Positions 38,839 to 48,692 of a DNA stretch of 64,000 nt are shown piece after piece. This stretch comes from Aerococcus suis (lineage in GTDB: Bacteria > Bacillota > Bacilli > Lactobacillales > Aerococcaceae). The notes beneath the pieces were generated by a model that saw nothing but the letters and a program-made list of their open reading frames with translations, searched no databases and was not told the origin of the DNA. The stretch covers positions 248,001-312,000 of the forward strand of contig NZ_FWXK01000002.1 of the NCBI RefSeq assembly GCF_900176325.1. The letters run 5' to 3'. Both the position numbers and the translations under genes were made by a program. Positions within the stretch are counted from its first letter, which is position 1. Each line of letters starts with the position of its first letter.

Positions 38839-39503
38839 TGACACAAGAAATTAAGATTGCGCATTTATACGGAAATTTAATGAATACATATGGCGATAAT
38901 GGAAATCTTTTAATGTTCCAATATTTAGCCAAAGAACTAGGTTATCAAACAACCACAGAGCTTGTTTCAATTGATGATACATTTGATCCAACAGCTTATG
39001 ATTTTGTCTTATTCGGTGGCGGGCAAGACTATGAGCAAAAATTGGTAGCTAAAGATTTAGCCACTAAAAAAAGTGCTCTCGCTCAATATATCGAAAATGA
39101 TGGTGTTTTACTGGGTGTTTGTGGCGGATTTCAACTACTAGGAAAATATTACATTAATGCGAGTGGAGAACGTCTAGAAGGACTAGGAATTCTAGATCAT
39201 TACACCTTAAATCAAGAAAATTCTCGCTTTATTGGAGATATCGAATTGCATAATGAGCGTTTTAACCAAACTTATTATGGTTATGAAAATCATAACGGTC
39301 GTACTTTTTTAGGTGAAAATACTGACCCATTAGGTATTGTAGCGAATGGATTTGGTAATAACGGTGAGGACAAAACAGAAGGTGTCATGTATAAAAATAC
39401 GTTTGGAACTTACTTACACGGTCCTGCGCTCGTTCGAAATGATCATTTTGGTAAAACTTTAGTTAATTTAGCTATTAAAAATCAGCAAAAACGTATCAAT
39501 TAA
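38838..39503 (+). CDS. gatD: Lipid II isoglutaminyl synthase glutaminase subunit GatD
   Basis: A 221-residue class I glutamine amidotransferase of the CobB/CobQ type. The nucleophile is in [12 protein letters not shown] (about residue 94), the oxyanion stretch is [11 protein letters not shown], and the catalytic His is in [11 protein letters not shown]. It supplies ammonia to MurT; the two overlap by one base and act as a heterodimer in the cytosol. Confidence 0.95.
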   Translation: MTQEIKIAHLYGNLMNTYGDNGNLLMFQYLAKELGYQTTTELVSIDDTFDPTAYDFVLFGGGQDYEQKLVAKDLATKKSALAQYIENDGVLLGVCGGFQLLGKYYINASGERLEGLGILDHYTLNQENSRFIGDIELHNERFNQTYYGYENHNGRTFLGENTDPLGIVANGFGNNGEDKTEGVMYKNTFGTYLHGPALVRNDHFGKTLVNLAIKNQQKRIN

Positions 39504-39509
39504 TAAAGT

Positions 39510-39539
39510 AAACGGTCGCGACAACAATCGCGACCGTTT
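39510..39539. terminator. Terminator after gatD
   Basis: AAACGGTCGCGA pairs with TCGCGACCGTTT around six bases, flanked by short A and T runs. It lies between convergent gatD and the alcohol dehydrogenase. Confidence 0.8.
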
Positions 39540-39541
39540 CT

Positions 39542-40723
39542 TTAATTTAGAGCCGTCTCATAAATTTTTCTTGAAATATCTAAGGTCTGTTGATTATTTT
39601 CTCCTAGCGCTGTATCATCATGTTTTTCTAATTGCGTCACTAAATAATCAATATCTGCTTCTTTTACACCGATTTCTTCAAGAGTTGTTGGCATTTCAAT
39701 TGATTGGAAGAATTCTGCTGTTTTATCAATAGCTAATGTGATTTTTTCCTCATCATTTGCTTCAGTAATTCCCCAAACATTTTCAGCATATTGAATTAAT
39801 TTTTCGTATTTTTCTTCTTTACGAACTTTCATCGTCGCTAGCATGACAGGCGTTAAAGTCCGAGCATGATCCGTATTATTAAAAGCGGTAATTTCGTGGC
39901 CTAATTCATGAGTCGCCCAATCGGTTGGTACACCTGGTCGTAAAATATTATTAAGTCCGTTCGTGCAAATCCACATATAATTTGCTCGCACACTATAATC
40001 ATAATTGTCAGCATTTAATTCAGGTGCTAACTTAATGATTTCACGTAATGATGCTTCAGACCACGCATCTTGTAACCGCGCATCAACTGGATACGTTAGA
40101 TAATCTTCAAGTAAATGAATGAATGTATCTGTTAAACCATTACGTAATTGACGATCAGGTAGCGTATAAGTAATTTCTGGCTCTAAAACAGAAAACTTAG
40201 GGAATGTTTTTTCAGAACTGAAGCTTACTTTAGCTTTTAGTTCTTCAAAAGTAATAACTGCCCCGCTATTCATTTCAGATGATGTCGCTGGTAAGGTTAA
40301 AACCGTTCCGAAAGGTAGTGCCTCTTCAATTGGTTTTCCGGCCCCAATTCCTTGCCCAAAGATGTCAATTGGATCACCAGGAAACACTGAAGCAGCAGCA
40401 ATAAATTTGGTCCCATCAATGACAGATCCTCCACCGACTGCAATAATAAAGTCAAAATTTTCTTCTTTCACTTTTTCGACTGCTTGCATTAGTGTTTCAA
40501 AATGAGGATTAGCTTCAATGCCACTAAAGGTATCCCATTTCCGATTACCTAATGCCTCAACGACACGATCAATCGTTCCAAATCGTTTAGCACTTCCTCC
40601 ACCGTATGTTATAAGTACCTTAGCATTTTGTGGAATATAAGCATCCATCGCTTCAATTTGATTTTTCCCAAATAGAATACGAGTAGGATTATAAAAATTA
40701 AAATTAGCAATTTCTGTTTGCAT
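39542..40723 (-). CDS. Iron-containing alcohol dehydrogenase (YqhD/butanol dehydrogenase type)
   Basis: The start is ATG 40723 behind GAGGAGGTATA, giving 393 residues. The nucleotide loop is AVGGGSVIDGTKF, and metal ligands are in TDTFIHLLEDYL and the HELGH / TDHARTL region. Such enzymes use NADPH to reduce aldehydes such as butanal or methylglyoxal, a detoxification or fermentation role; the substrate is not fixed by sequence. It has its own ribosome site and appears monocistronic. Confidence 0.9.
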   Translation of the reverse strand: MQTEIANFNFYNPTRILFGKNQIEAMDAYIPQNAKVLITYGGGSAKRFGTIDRVVEALGNRKWDTFSGIEANPHFETLMQAVEKVKEENFDFIIAVGGGSVIDGTKFIAAASVFPGDPIDIFGQGIGAGKPIEEALPFGTVLTLPATSSEMNSGAVITFEELKAKVSFSSEKTFPKFSVLEPEITYTLPDRQLRNGLTDTFIHLLEDYLTYPVDARLQDAWSEASLREIIKLAPELNADNYDYSVRANYMWICTNGLNNILRPGVPTDWATHELGHEITAFNNTDHARTLTPVMLATMKVRKEEKYEKLIQYAENVWGITEANDEEKITLAIDKTAEFFQSIEMPTTLEEIGVKEADIDYLVTQLEKHDDTALGENNQQTLDISRKIYETALN

Positions 40724-40779
40724 AATATACCTCCTCAATCTAATACTTATTTTATCATGTCAACAATTTATAAGCTAAG

Positions 40780-40816
40780 AAATAGGAGGGAAGCTAATCG
40801 CACTTCCCTCCTATTT
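40780..40816. terminator. Terminator of the ABC exporter operon
   Basis: A 14-bp perfect stem AAATAGGAGGGAAG / CTTCCCTCCTATTT around nine bases, between the exporter (minus) and the dehydrogenase upstream region. Confidence 0.75.
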
Positions 40817-40825
40817 ATCACAACG

Positions 40826-42670
40826 TTATTCACTTGCATTAGAAAATTGAGACTGATAGAGATCGTAATAAAATCCTTGTTGATTTAATAAACTTTCATG
40901 TGTTCCCGTTTCTAAAACTTCGCCATGCGACAACACAATAATTTGATCCGCATCTTTAATCGTACTTAATCGATGGGCAACCACAAAACTTGTCCGACCA
41001 TGACGTAACTTCGCCATCGCTCGTTGAATAAGGATTTCCGTCCGTGTATCAATACTTGAGGTAGCTTCATCTAAAATTAAGATTTCAGGATCAGAGATAA
41101 ACGCCCGAGTAATCGTTAATAACTGACGTTGCCCTTGGGAAATATTCGATGCGTCTTCATTAATAATGGTGTCATAGCCATGTGGTAATTTACGAATAAA
41201 TGTATCGGCATGAGCTAACTGAGCTGCCTCAACCATTTCTTTATCGTTAACCTCTCTATGAGCACCATATTTAATATTTTCGCGAATCGTTCCTTTAAAT
41301 AGCCAAGTATCTTGTAGCACCATTCCCATTCGATTACGTAACGTTTCTTTATCATAATCACGAATGTCTTTCCCCTCTAATTTAATACTTCCACCTGATA
41401 CTTCATAGAATCGCTCAATTAAATTGATTAATGTTGATTTTCCAGCCCCGGTAGGACCAACGATTGCAATCATTTCCCCTGGCTTAACTTTTAAATTAAA
41501 ATCAGTCATTAATAGATTTTCTTCTCCAGGTTCATAACCAAATTGAACATGATCAAACGTCATCTTATCATCCGTATCTAGTACAGGTAATTGTGAAGAT
41601 GGATTTTCCATTTCATCCATATCTAAAAATGCAAAGATGCGTTCAGCACTTGTTGTCATCCGTTGAATTTGGTTCACCATTTGAGCTGTTTGTTTTAATG
41701 GCTGAGAAAGCATATTGGCGTATTGTAACATAGCTTGGACGTCCCCTAATGGTAAACTCCCATTGGCTACTTTAATCCCACCTACTACAGCAACAAGAAC
41801 ATAACCGATACTTTTAGCAACATTCATAAGCGGCGTTAATAATCCGGATAACAATTGTGCTTTCCAAGAAGCTTCATAATATTCTTGTGATTTATCTTTA
41901 AAGATAGCTAATTTGGCTTCTTCTTGATTAAATGCTTTGTTTTCTAATTGTCCCGCATAATTTTCCTCGATATAACCATTCAATTGGCCTTGTAGTTTCT
42001 GTTGCAAAGCAAACTGTTTTTGTGATTTAGGCGTAATAACTGCAATTATTACAAAACCTAGTAGTGCGGATGAAATACCTAATACAGATAATAATGGACT
42101 AATTGAAAACATCATATAAACGGTCCCAATAAAAATAGTGGTACTCATTAACAATTGAGCAATTGTCTGTTGCAAAGACATCGCAACGTTTTCCATATCA
42201 TTGACTGCTCGACTTAGTATTTCGCCATTTGGAATACGATCAACCGTTTTAATAGATAAACGATTTAATTTATCACGCATGTCCTGTCTAATATCACGAA
42301 TCACACGAGCAGCTAATTTGCTCAAAAAGAATCCTTGTAAATAGCGAAAAGTAGCACTCACAATATACATCACAACCACTATCATAATCACTCTTTTTAA
42401 AGCGTCGAAATCAATCGGATAACGCATTTGTCCATTAACTAATTGACGTCCTTGATTGATACCTTCGTAAATAATGGTCGTTGCTTGACCTAATACTTGG
42501 GGAGATAGTGTCTGAAAAATAGTTGCCGTAATTGAAACAAAGGCAACAAGTAAAAATCCCCATTTTCGATAAGACAAATAGATGCCTAAACGTTTAATGG
42601 TTCCCCAAAAGTCATCGACTTTATAATGACCCGTATGTGAAGCGGTTTTAACTTTTTCCTCCTTAGCCAA
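40826..42670 (-). CDS. Heterodimeric ABC exporter subunit, consensus ATPase (LmrD/EfrD/BmrD-like)
   Basis: TTG at 42670 is chosen as start because GGAAGGTGA lies just before it and it follows the previous stop by 1 bp; upstream in-frame ATGs lie inside the previous gene. The 614-residue product has a polar N-terminal leader, six membrane helices and a nucleotide-binding domain with Walker A VGPTGAGKST, signature ISQGQRQLL and Walker B ILDEATSSID, including the catalytic Glu. It pairs with the subunit encoded at 42672-44387, likely exporting drugs or lipids. Confidence 0.9.
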   Translation of the reverse strand: MAKEEKVKTASHTGHYKVDDFWGTIKRLGIYLSYRKWGFLLVAFVSITATIFQTLSPQVLGQATTIIYEGINQGRQLVNGQMRYPIDFDALKRVIMIVVVMYIVSATFRYLQGFFLSKLAARVIRDIRQDMRDKLNRLSIKTVDRIPNGEILSRAVNDMENVAMSLQQTIAQLLMSTTIFIGTVYMMFSISPLLSVLGISSALLGFVIIAVITPKSQKQFALQQKLQGQLNGYIEENYAGQLENKAFNQEEAKLAIFKDKSQEYYEASWKAQLLSGLLTPLMNVAKSIGYVLVAVVGGIKVANGSLPLGDVQAMLQYANMLSQPLKQTAQMVNQIQRMTTSAERIFAFLDMDEMENPSSQLPVLDTDDKMTFDHVQFGYEPGEENLLMTDFNLKVKPGEMIAIVGPTGAGKSTLINLIERFYEVSGGSIKLEGKDIRDYDKETLRNRMGMVLQDTWLFKGTIRENIKYGAHREVNDKEMVEAAQLAHADTFIRKLPHGYDTIINEDASNISQGQRQLLTITRAFISDPEILILDEATSSIDTRTEILIQRAMAKLRHGRTSFVVAHRLSTIKDADQIIVLSHGEVLETGTHESLLNQQGFYYDLYQSQFSNASE

Positions 42671-42671
42671 T

Positions 42672-44387
42672 CTATTCACCTTCCTTCGTTTGTGATTCAG
42701 CAATTTCTCTATACACTTTATTATCAAGCAGTTCATCATGAGTACCAACACCGACAATTTTTCCATCATCAAGAACGATAATGCGATCAGCATCACGAAT
42801 CGTATTGACACGCTGAGCAATAATTAGAGTAGCTGCTTGTTCAGTAATAGGTTGTAATGCTTGTCTTAATTTAGCATCAGTCGCATAATCCAATGCTGAA
42901 AAAGAATCATCAAAAATATAAATATTGGCTTGCTTCATAATGGCTCGTGCAATAGATAAGCGTTGTTTTTGTCCTCCAGAGAAATTATTTCCCCCTTTTT
43001 CGACGCGACCATCAAGACCGCCGTGTAATTCATGGATAAAATCATCTGCTTGAGCAATTTCTAAAGCACGCCACATTTCTTCATCACTTGCATCCTTATT
43101 CCCATATCGTAAATTATCTCGAACAGTACCTTGAAACAAATTAGCTTTTTGTGGCACGTATCCAATTAGATCCCGTAAATTGGCTAACGAGATAGCTCGA
43201 ATATCAACTCCATTAATTTTAATTTCGCCAGATGTGACATCGTATAATCGCATAATTAAATGAGCAATAGTCGACTTACCAACACCTGTTCCCCCAATTA
43301 TGGCTACTGTTTCACCAGGATGAATGGCAAAGCTAATATCTGTCAGTACTTCTTTCTCAGCTCCGGCAAATTGATAGCTTACATTATTTAAAACGACTTC
43401 GCCTGTTCCGAGGTTCTCTACTAATGTTGGATTTTCAGGATTCTTGATAGTATTTTCAGCATCCATCACTTCATTAATACGGTTTGCTGAAACTTGCGCT
43501 CTAGGAATCATAATAAAAATAAAAGTAAAAATAATAAATGAGAACATGATAATTGACGAATAGTTCACAAATGAAACGATAACTCCAACCTGAATTGTTC
43601 CGTTTGCGACTAATTGTGCACCAAACCAATTAGACAACACATTCGTTAAGCTTAAAACAATCACCATAATAGGCATTAACGCTGCCATGGTGACATTAAT
43701 CTTGATTGAGGTGTTGGTATAATCATGATTGGCTTCAGCAAAACGATTCGCCTCATAATCACTACGATTAAAGGCACGAATCACTCGAATACCGGTTAAT
43801 CCTTCTCTAAAAATTAAATTTAATTTATCTACTTTTTTCTGCATTGATTGGAATAATGGCGTTACCCGTTTTAAAATTAGACCGATAGCAATAATTAATA
43901 TTGGTGTCGTTGCTAGAAAAATCGTACTTAGATGAGGACTGGTTATGACAGCCATAACTACAGCTGTCGTTAACATCGCAGGTGATAAAATAACAATTCG
44001 CAGTACCATCATAATAGCTACTTCCAATTGAACAATGTCACTTGAACTTCTAGTAATCAACGATGCTGCTCCAAATTCATCCATCACATCTTTTGAAAAA
44101 TAGAGAACTTTTTCGTAAATTTGATTTCTTAATTGCCGCCCTAAATTATGACTGGCTTTGGCTGCTACATAGGCATTCCCAAAAGCCACTAGTAGCACTA
44201 ACAAAGTTGCTCCCATCATTAAGGCGCCAATTGATAAAATCGCCTGAATATTACCTTGAGCCACTCCTTCGTTAACAATACGAGCAGTCATAGTTGGTAA
44301 CATTAATTCACCAAACGCCTGTAATACAACAAACACTACACATAATAGAATTTGTCGTTTAGGAATTTGTTTTATGATTCGTAACAT
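42672..44387 (-). CDS. Heterodimeric ABC exporter subunit, degenerate ATPase site (LmrC/EfrC/BmrC-like)
   Basis: The start is ATG 44387, six bases after AAGGAG. The 571-residue protein has six membrane helices and a nucleotide-binding domain with Walker A GGTGVGKST and signature FSGGQKQRL. Walker B reads IFDDSFSALD: the catalytic Glu is replaced by Asp, as in the degenerate partner of heterodimeric exporters. With the next gene it forms one asymmetric transporter. GC content and codons match neighbours. Confidence 0.9.
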   Translation of the reverse strand: MLRIIKQIPKRQILLCVVFVVLQAFGELMLPTMTARIVNEGVAQGNIQAILSIGALMMGATLLVLLVAFGNAYVAAKASHNLGRQLRNQIYEKVLYFSKDVMDEFGAASLITRSSSDIVQLEVAIMMVLRIVILSPAMLTTAVVMAVITSPHLSTIFLATTPILIIAIGLILKRVTPLFQSMQKKVDKLNLIFREGLTGIRVIRAFNRSDYEANRFAEANHDYTNTSIKINVTMAALMPIMVIVLSLTNVLSNWFGAQLVANGTIQVGVIVSFVNYSSIIMFSFIIFTFIFIMIPRAQVSANRINEVMDAENTIKNPENPTLVENLGTGEVVLNNVSYQFAGAEKEVLTDISFAIHPGETVAIIGGTGVGKSTIAHLIMRLYDVTSGEIKINGVDIRAISLANLRDLIGYVPQKANLFQGTVRDNLRYGNKDASDEEMWRALEIAQADDFIHELHGGLDGRVEKGGNNFSGGQKQRLSIARAIMKQANIYIFDDSFSALDYATDAKLRQALQPITEQAATLIIAQRVNTIRDADRIIVLDDGKIVGVGTHDELLDNKVYREIAESQTKEGE

Positions 44388-44415
44388 ATGCATCTCCTTC
44401 TCTTAATAATAAAAA

Positions 44416-44460
44416 TTAAAGATTCCTATTATAAAGTCTCACTTTGCTTTATAATAGGAA
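44416..44460. terminator. Terminator after the AI-2E family gene
   Basis: CCTATTATAAAG (44425-44436) and CTTTATAATAGG (44447-44458) form a 12-bp stem; T-rich sequence follows on the minus strand. Confidence 0.75.
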
Positions 44461-44479
44461 ATCTTTATCTAGATATGAT

Positions 44480-45649
44480 TTAATTGTCTTTATTACTTTC
44501 TGGTAAAATATCCGCTTCATCGTATAGACCTGATACTCGTTGATACCATTCAAATAAATGAATAAAAATCACTTTTAACACGGCGTAAACTGGAATAATC
44601 ACAATTACGCCAAGTACTCCGAACATATTACCTCCTGTAATTAAGAGTAGCATAATAGTAATCGGATGAATCTCTAAATTACTTCCTAAAATTTGTGGAG
44701 AAATCACTCGGCTCTCAATTGTTTGCTCGATTGCAAAAACAATCGCTACTTTTAAAATCATACTTGGTCCAGATACAATCGCAATAATAATGGCTGGAAT
44801 CATTCCAAGAAATGATCCTAAATAAGGAATAATATTTAAAAATCCTGCAGCAACCCCAATCACGGCTCCATACTGAAGGCCAATAATGTTATAACCAATC
44901 ACAAACATAATGGCGACAGAAATAGCGACTAGAATTTGGCCACGAATATATTGACTAATCTGCTCGTTCATTTCAGTCAGTAACGTTAACGATTTTTGAC
45001 GTACTTTTATCGGTAAAAAGCTAGCAATTTTTGCAGGTAATTTGTCGCCTTCTTTTAACATATAAAATAAAATAATTGGTGCAGTAAAAATCGCAATAAT
45101 AATTCGCGATAATACCCCAACAAAAGATCCGATACTATTCACCGTACGATTAAGAATACTTTGCCAATTAAAATTTTCTAACTGATAATTATGCATAAAA
45201 TCATTCACGAATGATTGCACTTCAGACTGCCACCCAGTCGGCAAGAATTGATTCACTTCTTCACGATAAGCTTGCCAAATTGTTTGCCAGTCTCTAATAA
45301 AGCTCTGTCCTTGATCAATCAAGTCAGGAATTAATAACGAAAGCAGAAACAGAATTAAAGCAATAAATAGCAGGACAATCCATGCCCCATAAAGACGTCG
45401 AATTCCTTTATTACACAACCAATTGACTAATGGAATCGTTAAATAATAAAAAACAGCTGCCAAAATGATAGGTAAGGAGACAATTTGTATAAATGTCCAA
45501 ACTGGTTTAAAAATTGGCGAAATAACAGCAAACAAAAAAATAAGAACGGCAACTATTATTAAGATATATAAAATATTAATATATTTATTATCAACCATTA
45601 AGTGATAAAACCAAGAATTCTTGAGTTTATTCTTTGATTCTTGCGACAT
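44480..45649 (-). CDS. AI-2E family transporter (PerM/YdiK type)
   Basis: A 389-residue membrane protein with about eight helices: two N-terminal pairs, a long amphipathic external region (about 120-180) and a C-terminal cluster containing GAVIGVAAGFLNIIPYLGSF and LEIHPITIMLLLITGGNMFG, both typical of the family. Members export the signal AI-2 or act as Na+/H+ antiporters in different bacteria, so the substrate is open. Single gene between an ABC exporter and a lactonase. Confidence 0.88.
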   Translation of the reverse strand: MSQESKNKLKNSWFYHLMVDNKYINILYILIIVAVLIFLFAVISPIFKPVWTFIQIVSLPIILAAVFYYLTIPLVNWLCNKGIRRLYGAWIVLLFIALILFLLSLLIPDLIDQGQSFIRDWQTIWQAYREEVNQFLPTGWQSEVQSFVNDFMHNYQLENFNWQSILNRTVNSIGSFVGVLSRIIIAIFTAPIILFYMLKEGDKLPAKIASFLPIKVRQKSLTLLTEMNEQISQYIRGQILVAISVAIMFVIGYNIIGLQYGAVIGVAAGFLNIIPYLGSFLGMIPAIIIAIVSGPSMILKVAIVFAIEQTIESRVISPQILGSNLEIHPITIMLLLITGGNMFGVLGVIVIIPVYAVLKVIFIHLFEWYQRVSGLYDEADILPESNKDN

Positions 45650-45760
45650 AACATCACCTCTCTATTATTTTAGCATAAGTCGATTTATTTACTGATAAAT
45701 TGTTTCATTTCAAATATAATATAGAATAGAAATAACTAATGATTTGGAAAGGATGATTAA

Positions 45761-46789
45761 ATGAGTCAGATGCTTTTGGGAGGATATACTCGTCAATCAA
45801 ATCGAGGATTACATATCGTAACCATTGATGAAGATACTCAACAAATTATCGATAATTATCAATTAATTGAAGAAAAAAATCCCACTTATTTTGCCTTAAG
45901 TCGTGATAATCACCATCTCTACACCTTATCAGAAGCTCACGGAGAGCCTGGTGTCAGCCATTATCGATTGGAAAATGGTCAGGCAGAACTTAAACAACAT
46001 CTTCCTGTCTTCCCTGGGAATGGTTGTTATATTTCTTATGATGAAGATAATAATAACCTTTATTTATCAGACTATCATCATGGTAAAGTGGCAGTTGTGA
46101 CTTTAGACGAGAATGGCATGATGTCATTAACTGACATTGTTACCCATGAAGGAAGTGGACCTCATGAAAATCAGGATCAAGCCCATGCGCACTTTATAAA
46201 AAAAGCCCCAACAACAGATTATATTTATTCTTGTGATTTAGGGACTGATGAGGTACATACTTATCAACTAACAAATGATAATACATTAGAAGAAGTCGCT
46301 GTCCTTCATGCAGCACCAGGAACTGGACCTAGACATTTAGCGTTTCACCCTTCCCTTCCTATCGCTTATTTAGTAGGAGAACTCGACTATTCAGTGACAG
46401 TATTACAGTTAAATGAAGATGGAACGATTACTGCTGGTAATTCTCAAATCACTATTCCGACTGATTATGAAGAATTTAACTCAAGTTCAGCCATTCGCCT
46501 AACTAAAGATGCTCGTCATCTTTATGTCTCTAATCGCGGGCATAACTCTATTAGTAGTTATCGTATTTCTAATGATGGATTAACCCTTTACCCCATTGAA
46601 ACAGTAGCAACCCATGCTGATTTTCCTCGTGATTTTAATTTTTCACAGGATGAAACCTTTATTCTAGTTGGTCACCAAAAAGAAAATAAAGTTACTCTAT
46701 TTCAACGAAATAAAGAAACAGGCCGTCTTAACTATATTGATGAAGCCCCTATTGATGAAATTGTTTGCGTGGAACCTTTAAATGGATAA
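45761..46789 (+). CDS. Lactonase family protein (6-phosphogluconolactonase-like, seven-bladed propeller)
   Basis: A 342-residue cytosolic protein made of repeating propeller blades. Typical motifs are the N-terminal GGYTRQSNRGLHI, the HAHF…CDLGTDEVHTY block at about 145-165, TGPRHLAFHPSLPIAYLV, and the C-terminal DFPRDFNFSQDETFILVGHQ. Members of the YkgB/Pgl group hydrolyse 6-phosphogluconolactone in the pentose phosphate pathway. AAAGGATG precedes the ATG. Confidence 0.88.
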   Translation: MSQMLLGGYTRQSNRGLHIVTIDEDTQQIIDNYQLIEEKNPTYFALSRDNHHLYTLSEAHGEPGVSHYRLENGQAELKQHLPVFPGNGCYISYDEDNNNLYLSDYHHGKVAVVTLDENGMMSLTDIVTHEGSGPHENQDQAHAHFIKKAPTTDYIYSCDLGTDEVHTYQLTNDNTLEEVAVLHAAPGTGPRHLAFHPSLPIAYLVGELDYSVTVLQLNEDGTITAGNSQITIPTDYEEFNSSSAIRLTKDARHLYVSNRGHNSISSYRISNDGLTLYPIETVATHADFPRDFNFSQDETFILVGHQKENKVTLFQRNKETGRLNYIDEAPIDEIVCVEPLNG

Positions 46790-46794
46790 ATGAA

Positions 46795-46828
46795 AAGAGA
46801 GGCCGGATAACTATCCGACCTCTTAATT
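46795..46828. terminator. Bidirectional terminator
   Basis: GAGGCCGGATA and TATCCGACCTC-like arms (46797-46824, with one bulge) flanked by A- and T-rich ends, between the lactonase (plus) and PTS EIIA (minus). Confidence 0.75.
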
Positions 46829-46841
46829 TCTTAATACAGGA

Positions 46842-47360
46842 TTATTGATTTGCAGAAACTGTTCCTACTTTATCCCCAGCAGCTACTTTCCCTTCTGCTG
46901 TAAAAGATAATTCAGAAACATCATTCATATTAGTAAAGATAACGACAATAGTTGTTTCTTTATCTGCTTCTTTTAATGCATCTAAATCAACATGAGCAAT
47001 TTTATCGCCTTTACCGACTTGTTGGCCTTCTTCAACTTCAATTGAGAATGGCGCACCTTCCAGTTCCACCGTATCAATTCCCATATGAACGAGAACTTCT
47101 AAGTCAGAATCCGTTTTAATGTAAACAGCATGTTTTGTTGGGAAGATACTCATAACTGTCCCAGCAATTGGTGCATAAATTTCACCCGTTTCAGGGTCAA
47201 CACCAAATCCATCTCCCATCATTTTTTGAGAGAAAACAGGATCATTAATCATATCAATTGCAACAAAATCACCGTTAGCTACAGCATAGACATCTTGTTT
47301 TGGTGCATCTGCACTAACTGTTTCTTCCTCTTTTTTCTTACGTTTTAAGAAATCAAACAT
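46842..47360 (-). CDS. crr: PTS glucose-type EIIA component
   Basis: A 172-residue cytosolic PTS protein. A charged leader (MFDFLKRKKKEEE) precedes the EIIA-Glc fold with IYAPIAGTVM, the HAVYIKT stretch and the phosphorylated His in VLVHMGIDTVEL. It relays phosphate from HPr to an EIIB domain and can regulate non-PTS permeases. It stands alone with its own ribosome site (AAGGATGG), so it must serve EIIBC partners encoded elsewhere. Confidence 0.93.
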   Translation of the reverse strand: MFDFLKRKKKEEETVSADAPKQDVYAVANGDFVAIDMINDPVFSQKMMGDGFGVDPETGEIYAPIAGTVMSIFPTKHAVYIKTDSDLEVLVHMGIDTVELEGAPFSIEVEEGQQVGKGDKIAHVDLDALKEADKETTIVVIFTNMNDVSELSFTAEGKVAAGDKVGTVSANQ

Positions 47361-47571
47361 TATTTCACCATCCTTAGCTACGTCTATATTATCACAGTTC
47401 TTGGAACTGTAAAGTAAGAGATTTTAAAATTTATAGATAATTGTTTTTACCTGACTTTTTATTTTTTCTTAAAATCTCAGGTCAGCAAATAAAATAATCT
47501 TCAATAACTATATTTCAACCATACTTTAGGCTATAATATGTACTAGTTTACTTTTAGAGAGGAATGAATGG

Positions 47572-48399
47572 ATGATTGAAATTTTAAAAATCATATTCAT
47601 TGGTATCATTGAAGGAATTACAGAATGGTTACCTATCAGTAGTACTGGTCATATGATTTTAGTAGAAGAATTTATGCAATTAAACTTAAGACAAGACTTT
47701 TGGGATATCTTTTTGGTTGTCATCCAACTTGGAGCAATCTTAGCGGTTATCTGGATTTATTTTGATCGTTTAAATCCGTTTAGTCCCAAAAAGTCCTCCC
47801 AAGAAAAAACACAAACTTGGAATACTTGGTTTAAAGTTGCTGTAGGTTGTGTCCCAGCTGCGATCTTTGGATTACTATTAGATGATTGGATGGAAGCCCA
47901 TTTAATGAATTGGTTTGTAGTAGCAGTTGCTCTTATCGTTTATGGGATTGCTTTCATTGTCGTAGAAAATCGTAATGAACATCGGACTCCGAGTACACAT
48001 TCAATGCAAGAGTTAACTTATAAAAAAGCGTTATATATTGGTTTATTCCAAACGTTATCTCTTGTGCCAGGAACATCCCGTTCTGGATCTTCTATTTTAG
48101 GTGCAACAATCTTAGGAACATCTCGACCAGTTGCCGCTGACTTTAGCTTCTTTATGAGTATTCCAATTATGTTTGGAGCTAGCGGATTAAAATTAGTTAA
48201 AGCCTTAATGGATGGTTTCCGTTTTACAGGGTATGAATACTTCATTCTATTCTTAGGTATGTTAGTTGCCTTTGTTGTTTCAGTCATAACAATTAAACTA
48301 TTGTTACGTTATATCCAACAAAATGACTTTAAAGTGTTTGGATGGTATCGAATTATTTTAGGAATTATCGTTATCATCGCCTTCGGTTTCATTCGCTAG
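47572..48399 (+). CDS. uppP: Undecaprenyl-diphosphatase UppP
   Basis: A 275-residue membrane phosphatase with about eight helices. The active-site motifs [18 protein letters not shown] (Glu-rich helix) and [10 protein letters not shown] are intact. It recycles undecaprenyl pyrophosphate to the phosphate carrier used for lipid II; loss or overexpression alters bacitracin sensitivity. A TATAAT lies about 40 bases upstream and AGAGAGGA serves as ribosome site. It is monocistronic. Confidence 0.96.
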   Translation: MIEILKIIFIGIIEGITEWLPISSTGHMILVEEFMQLNLRQDFWDIFLVVIQLGAILAVIWIYFDRLNPFSPKKSSQEKTQTWNTWFKVAVGCVPAAIFGLLLDDWMEAHLMNWFVVAVALIVYGIAFIVVENRNEHRTPSTHSMQELTYKKALYIGLFQTLSLVPGTSRSGSSILGATILGTSRPVAADFSFFMSIPIMFGASGLKLVKALMDGFRFTGYEYFILFLGMLVAFVVSVITIKLLLRYIQQNDFKVFGWYRIILGIIVIIAFGFIR

Positions 48400-48407
48400 A
48401 TAAGTTA

Positions 48408-48436
48408 AAGCAAGCAAATAATTGCTTGCTTTTTTA
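48408..48436 (+). terminator. Terminator after uppP
   Basis: AAGCAAGCAA pairs with TTGCTTGCTT, followed by a T-run. Confidence 0.88.
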
Positions 48437-48441
48437 TATAC

Positions 48442-48613
48442 AAAAAAAACGACTAAGAACTAAATCTTAGTCGTTCCCTAGACAATGGGCCTTCGCTATT
48501 CACATTAGCAACCGGCCAAGTATCCACTTCCTGTGTTGACAATTAAATGTCTGATACTCTCTATTTCCACTACACAGACTTATTTGATGCTGTGTATGTC
48601 GCCTCATCGCATA
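48442..48613 (-). ncRNA. Free-standing structured RNA candidate (family unassigned, 6S-like size)
   Basis: A minus-strand transcript of about 170 nt is implied by a good promoter (48620-48648) and a strong terminator (AACGACTAAGA/TCTTAGTCGTT plus T8, 48442-48475), without any open frame. Hairpins inside include ACACAG…CTGTGT, GACA-TTTAAT-TGTC nested within AGTATC…GATACT, and GGCCgGTTGCTA…TAGCGAAGGCC. The downstream gene uppP is convergent, so a riboswitch role is unlikely. Size and isolation would suit 6S RNA, but I cannot confirm the family. Confidence 0.6.
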
Positions 48614-48619
48614 ACAGCT

Positions 48620-48648
48620 ATTCTAGCATACTTGTTTTTAAGAAACAA
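48620..48648 (-). promoter_or_regulatory. Promoter of the structured RNA
   Basis: On the minus strand TTGTTT (48648-48643) and TAGAAT (48625-48620) with a 17-bp spacer. Confidence 0.65.
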
Positions 48649-48692
48649 TAAAAAACTCACCACAAATTGTGGTGAGTAACATTTAAAATCGT

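Noticed and set aside
40826-42820. Longer N-terminus for the second ABC exporter subunit (MLSVSIRFVM…)
   Set aside because: The extra 50 residues lie inside the coding sequence of the upstream subunit and have no ribosome site; a TTG with GGAAGGTGA fits better.
44480-45649. Dedicated quorum-sensing AI-2 exporter
   Set aside because: The family name alone suggests this; no luxS or lsr-type genes are nearby and members also include ion antiporters.
48442-48613. Riboswitch for uppP
   Set aside because: The element is on the minus strand and uppP is convergent on the plus strand; the element ends in its own terminator before the uppP 3' end.
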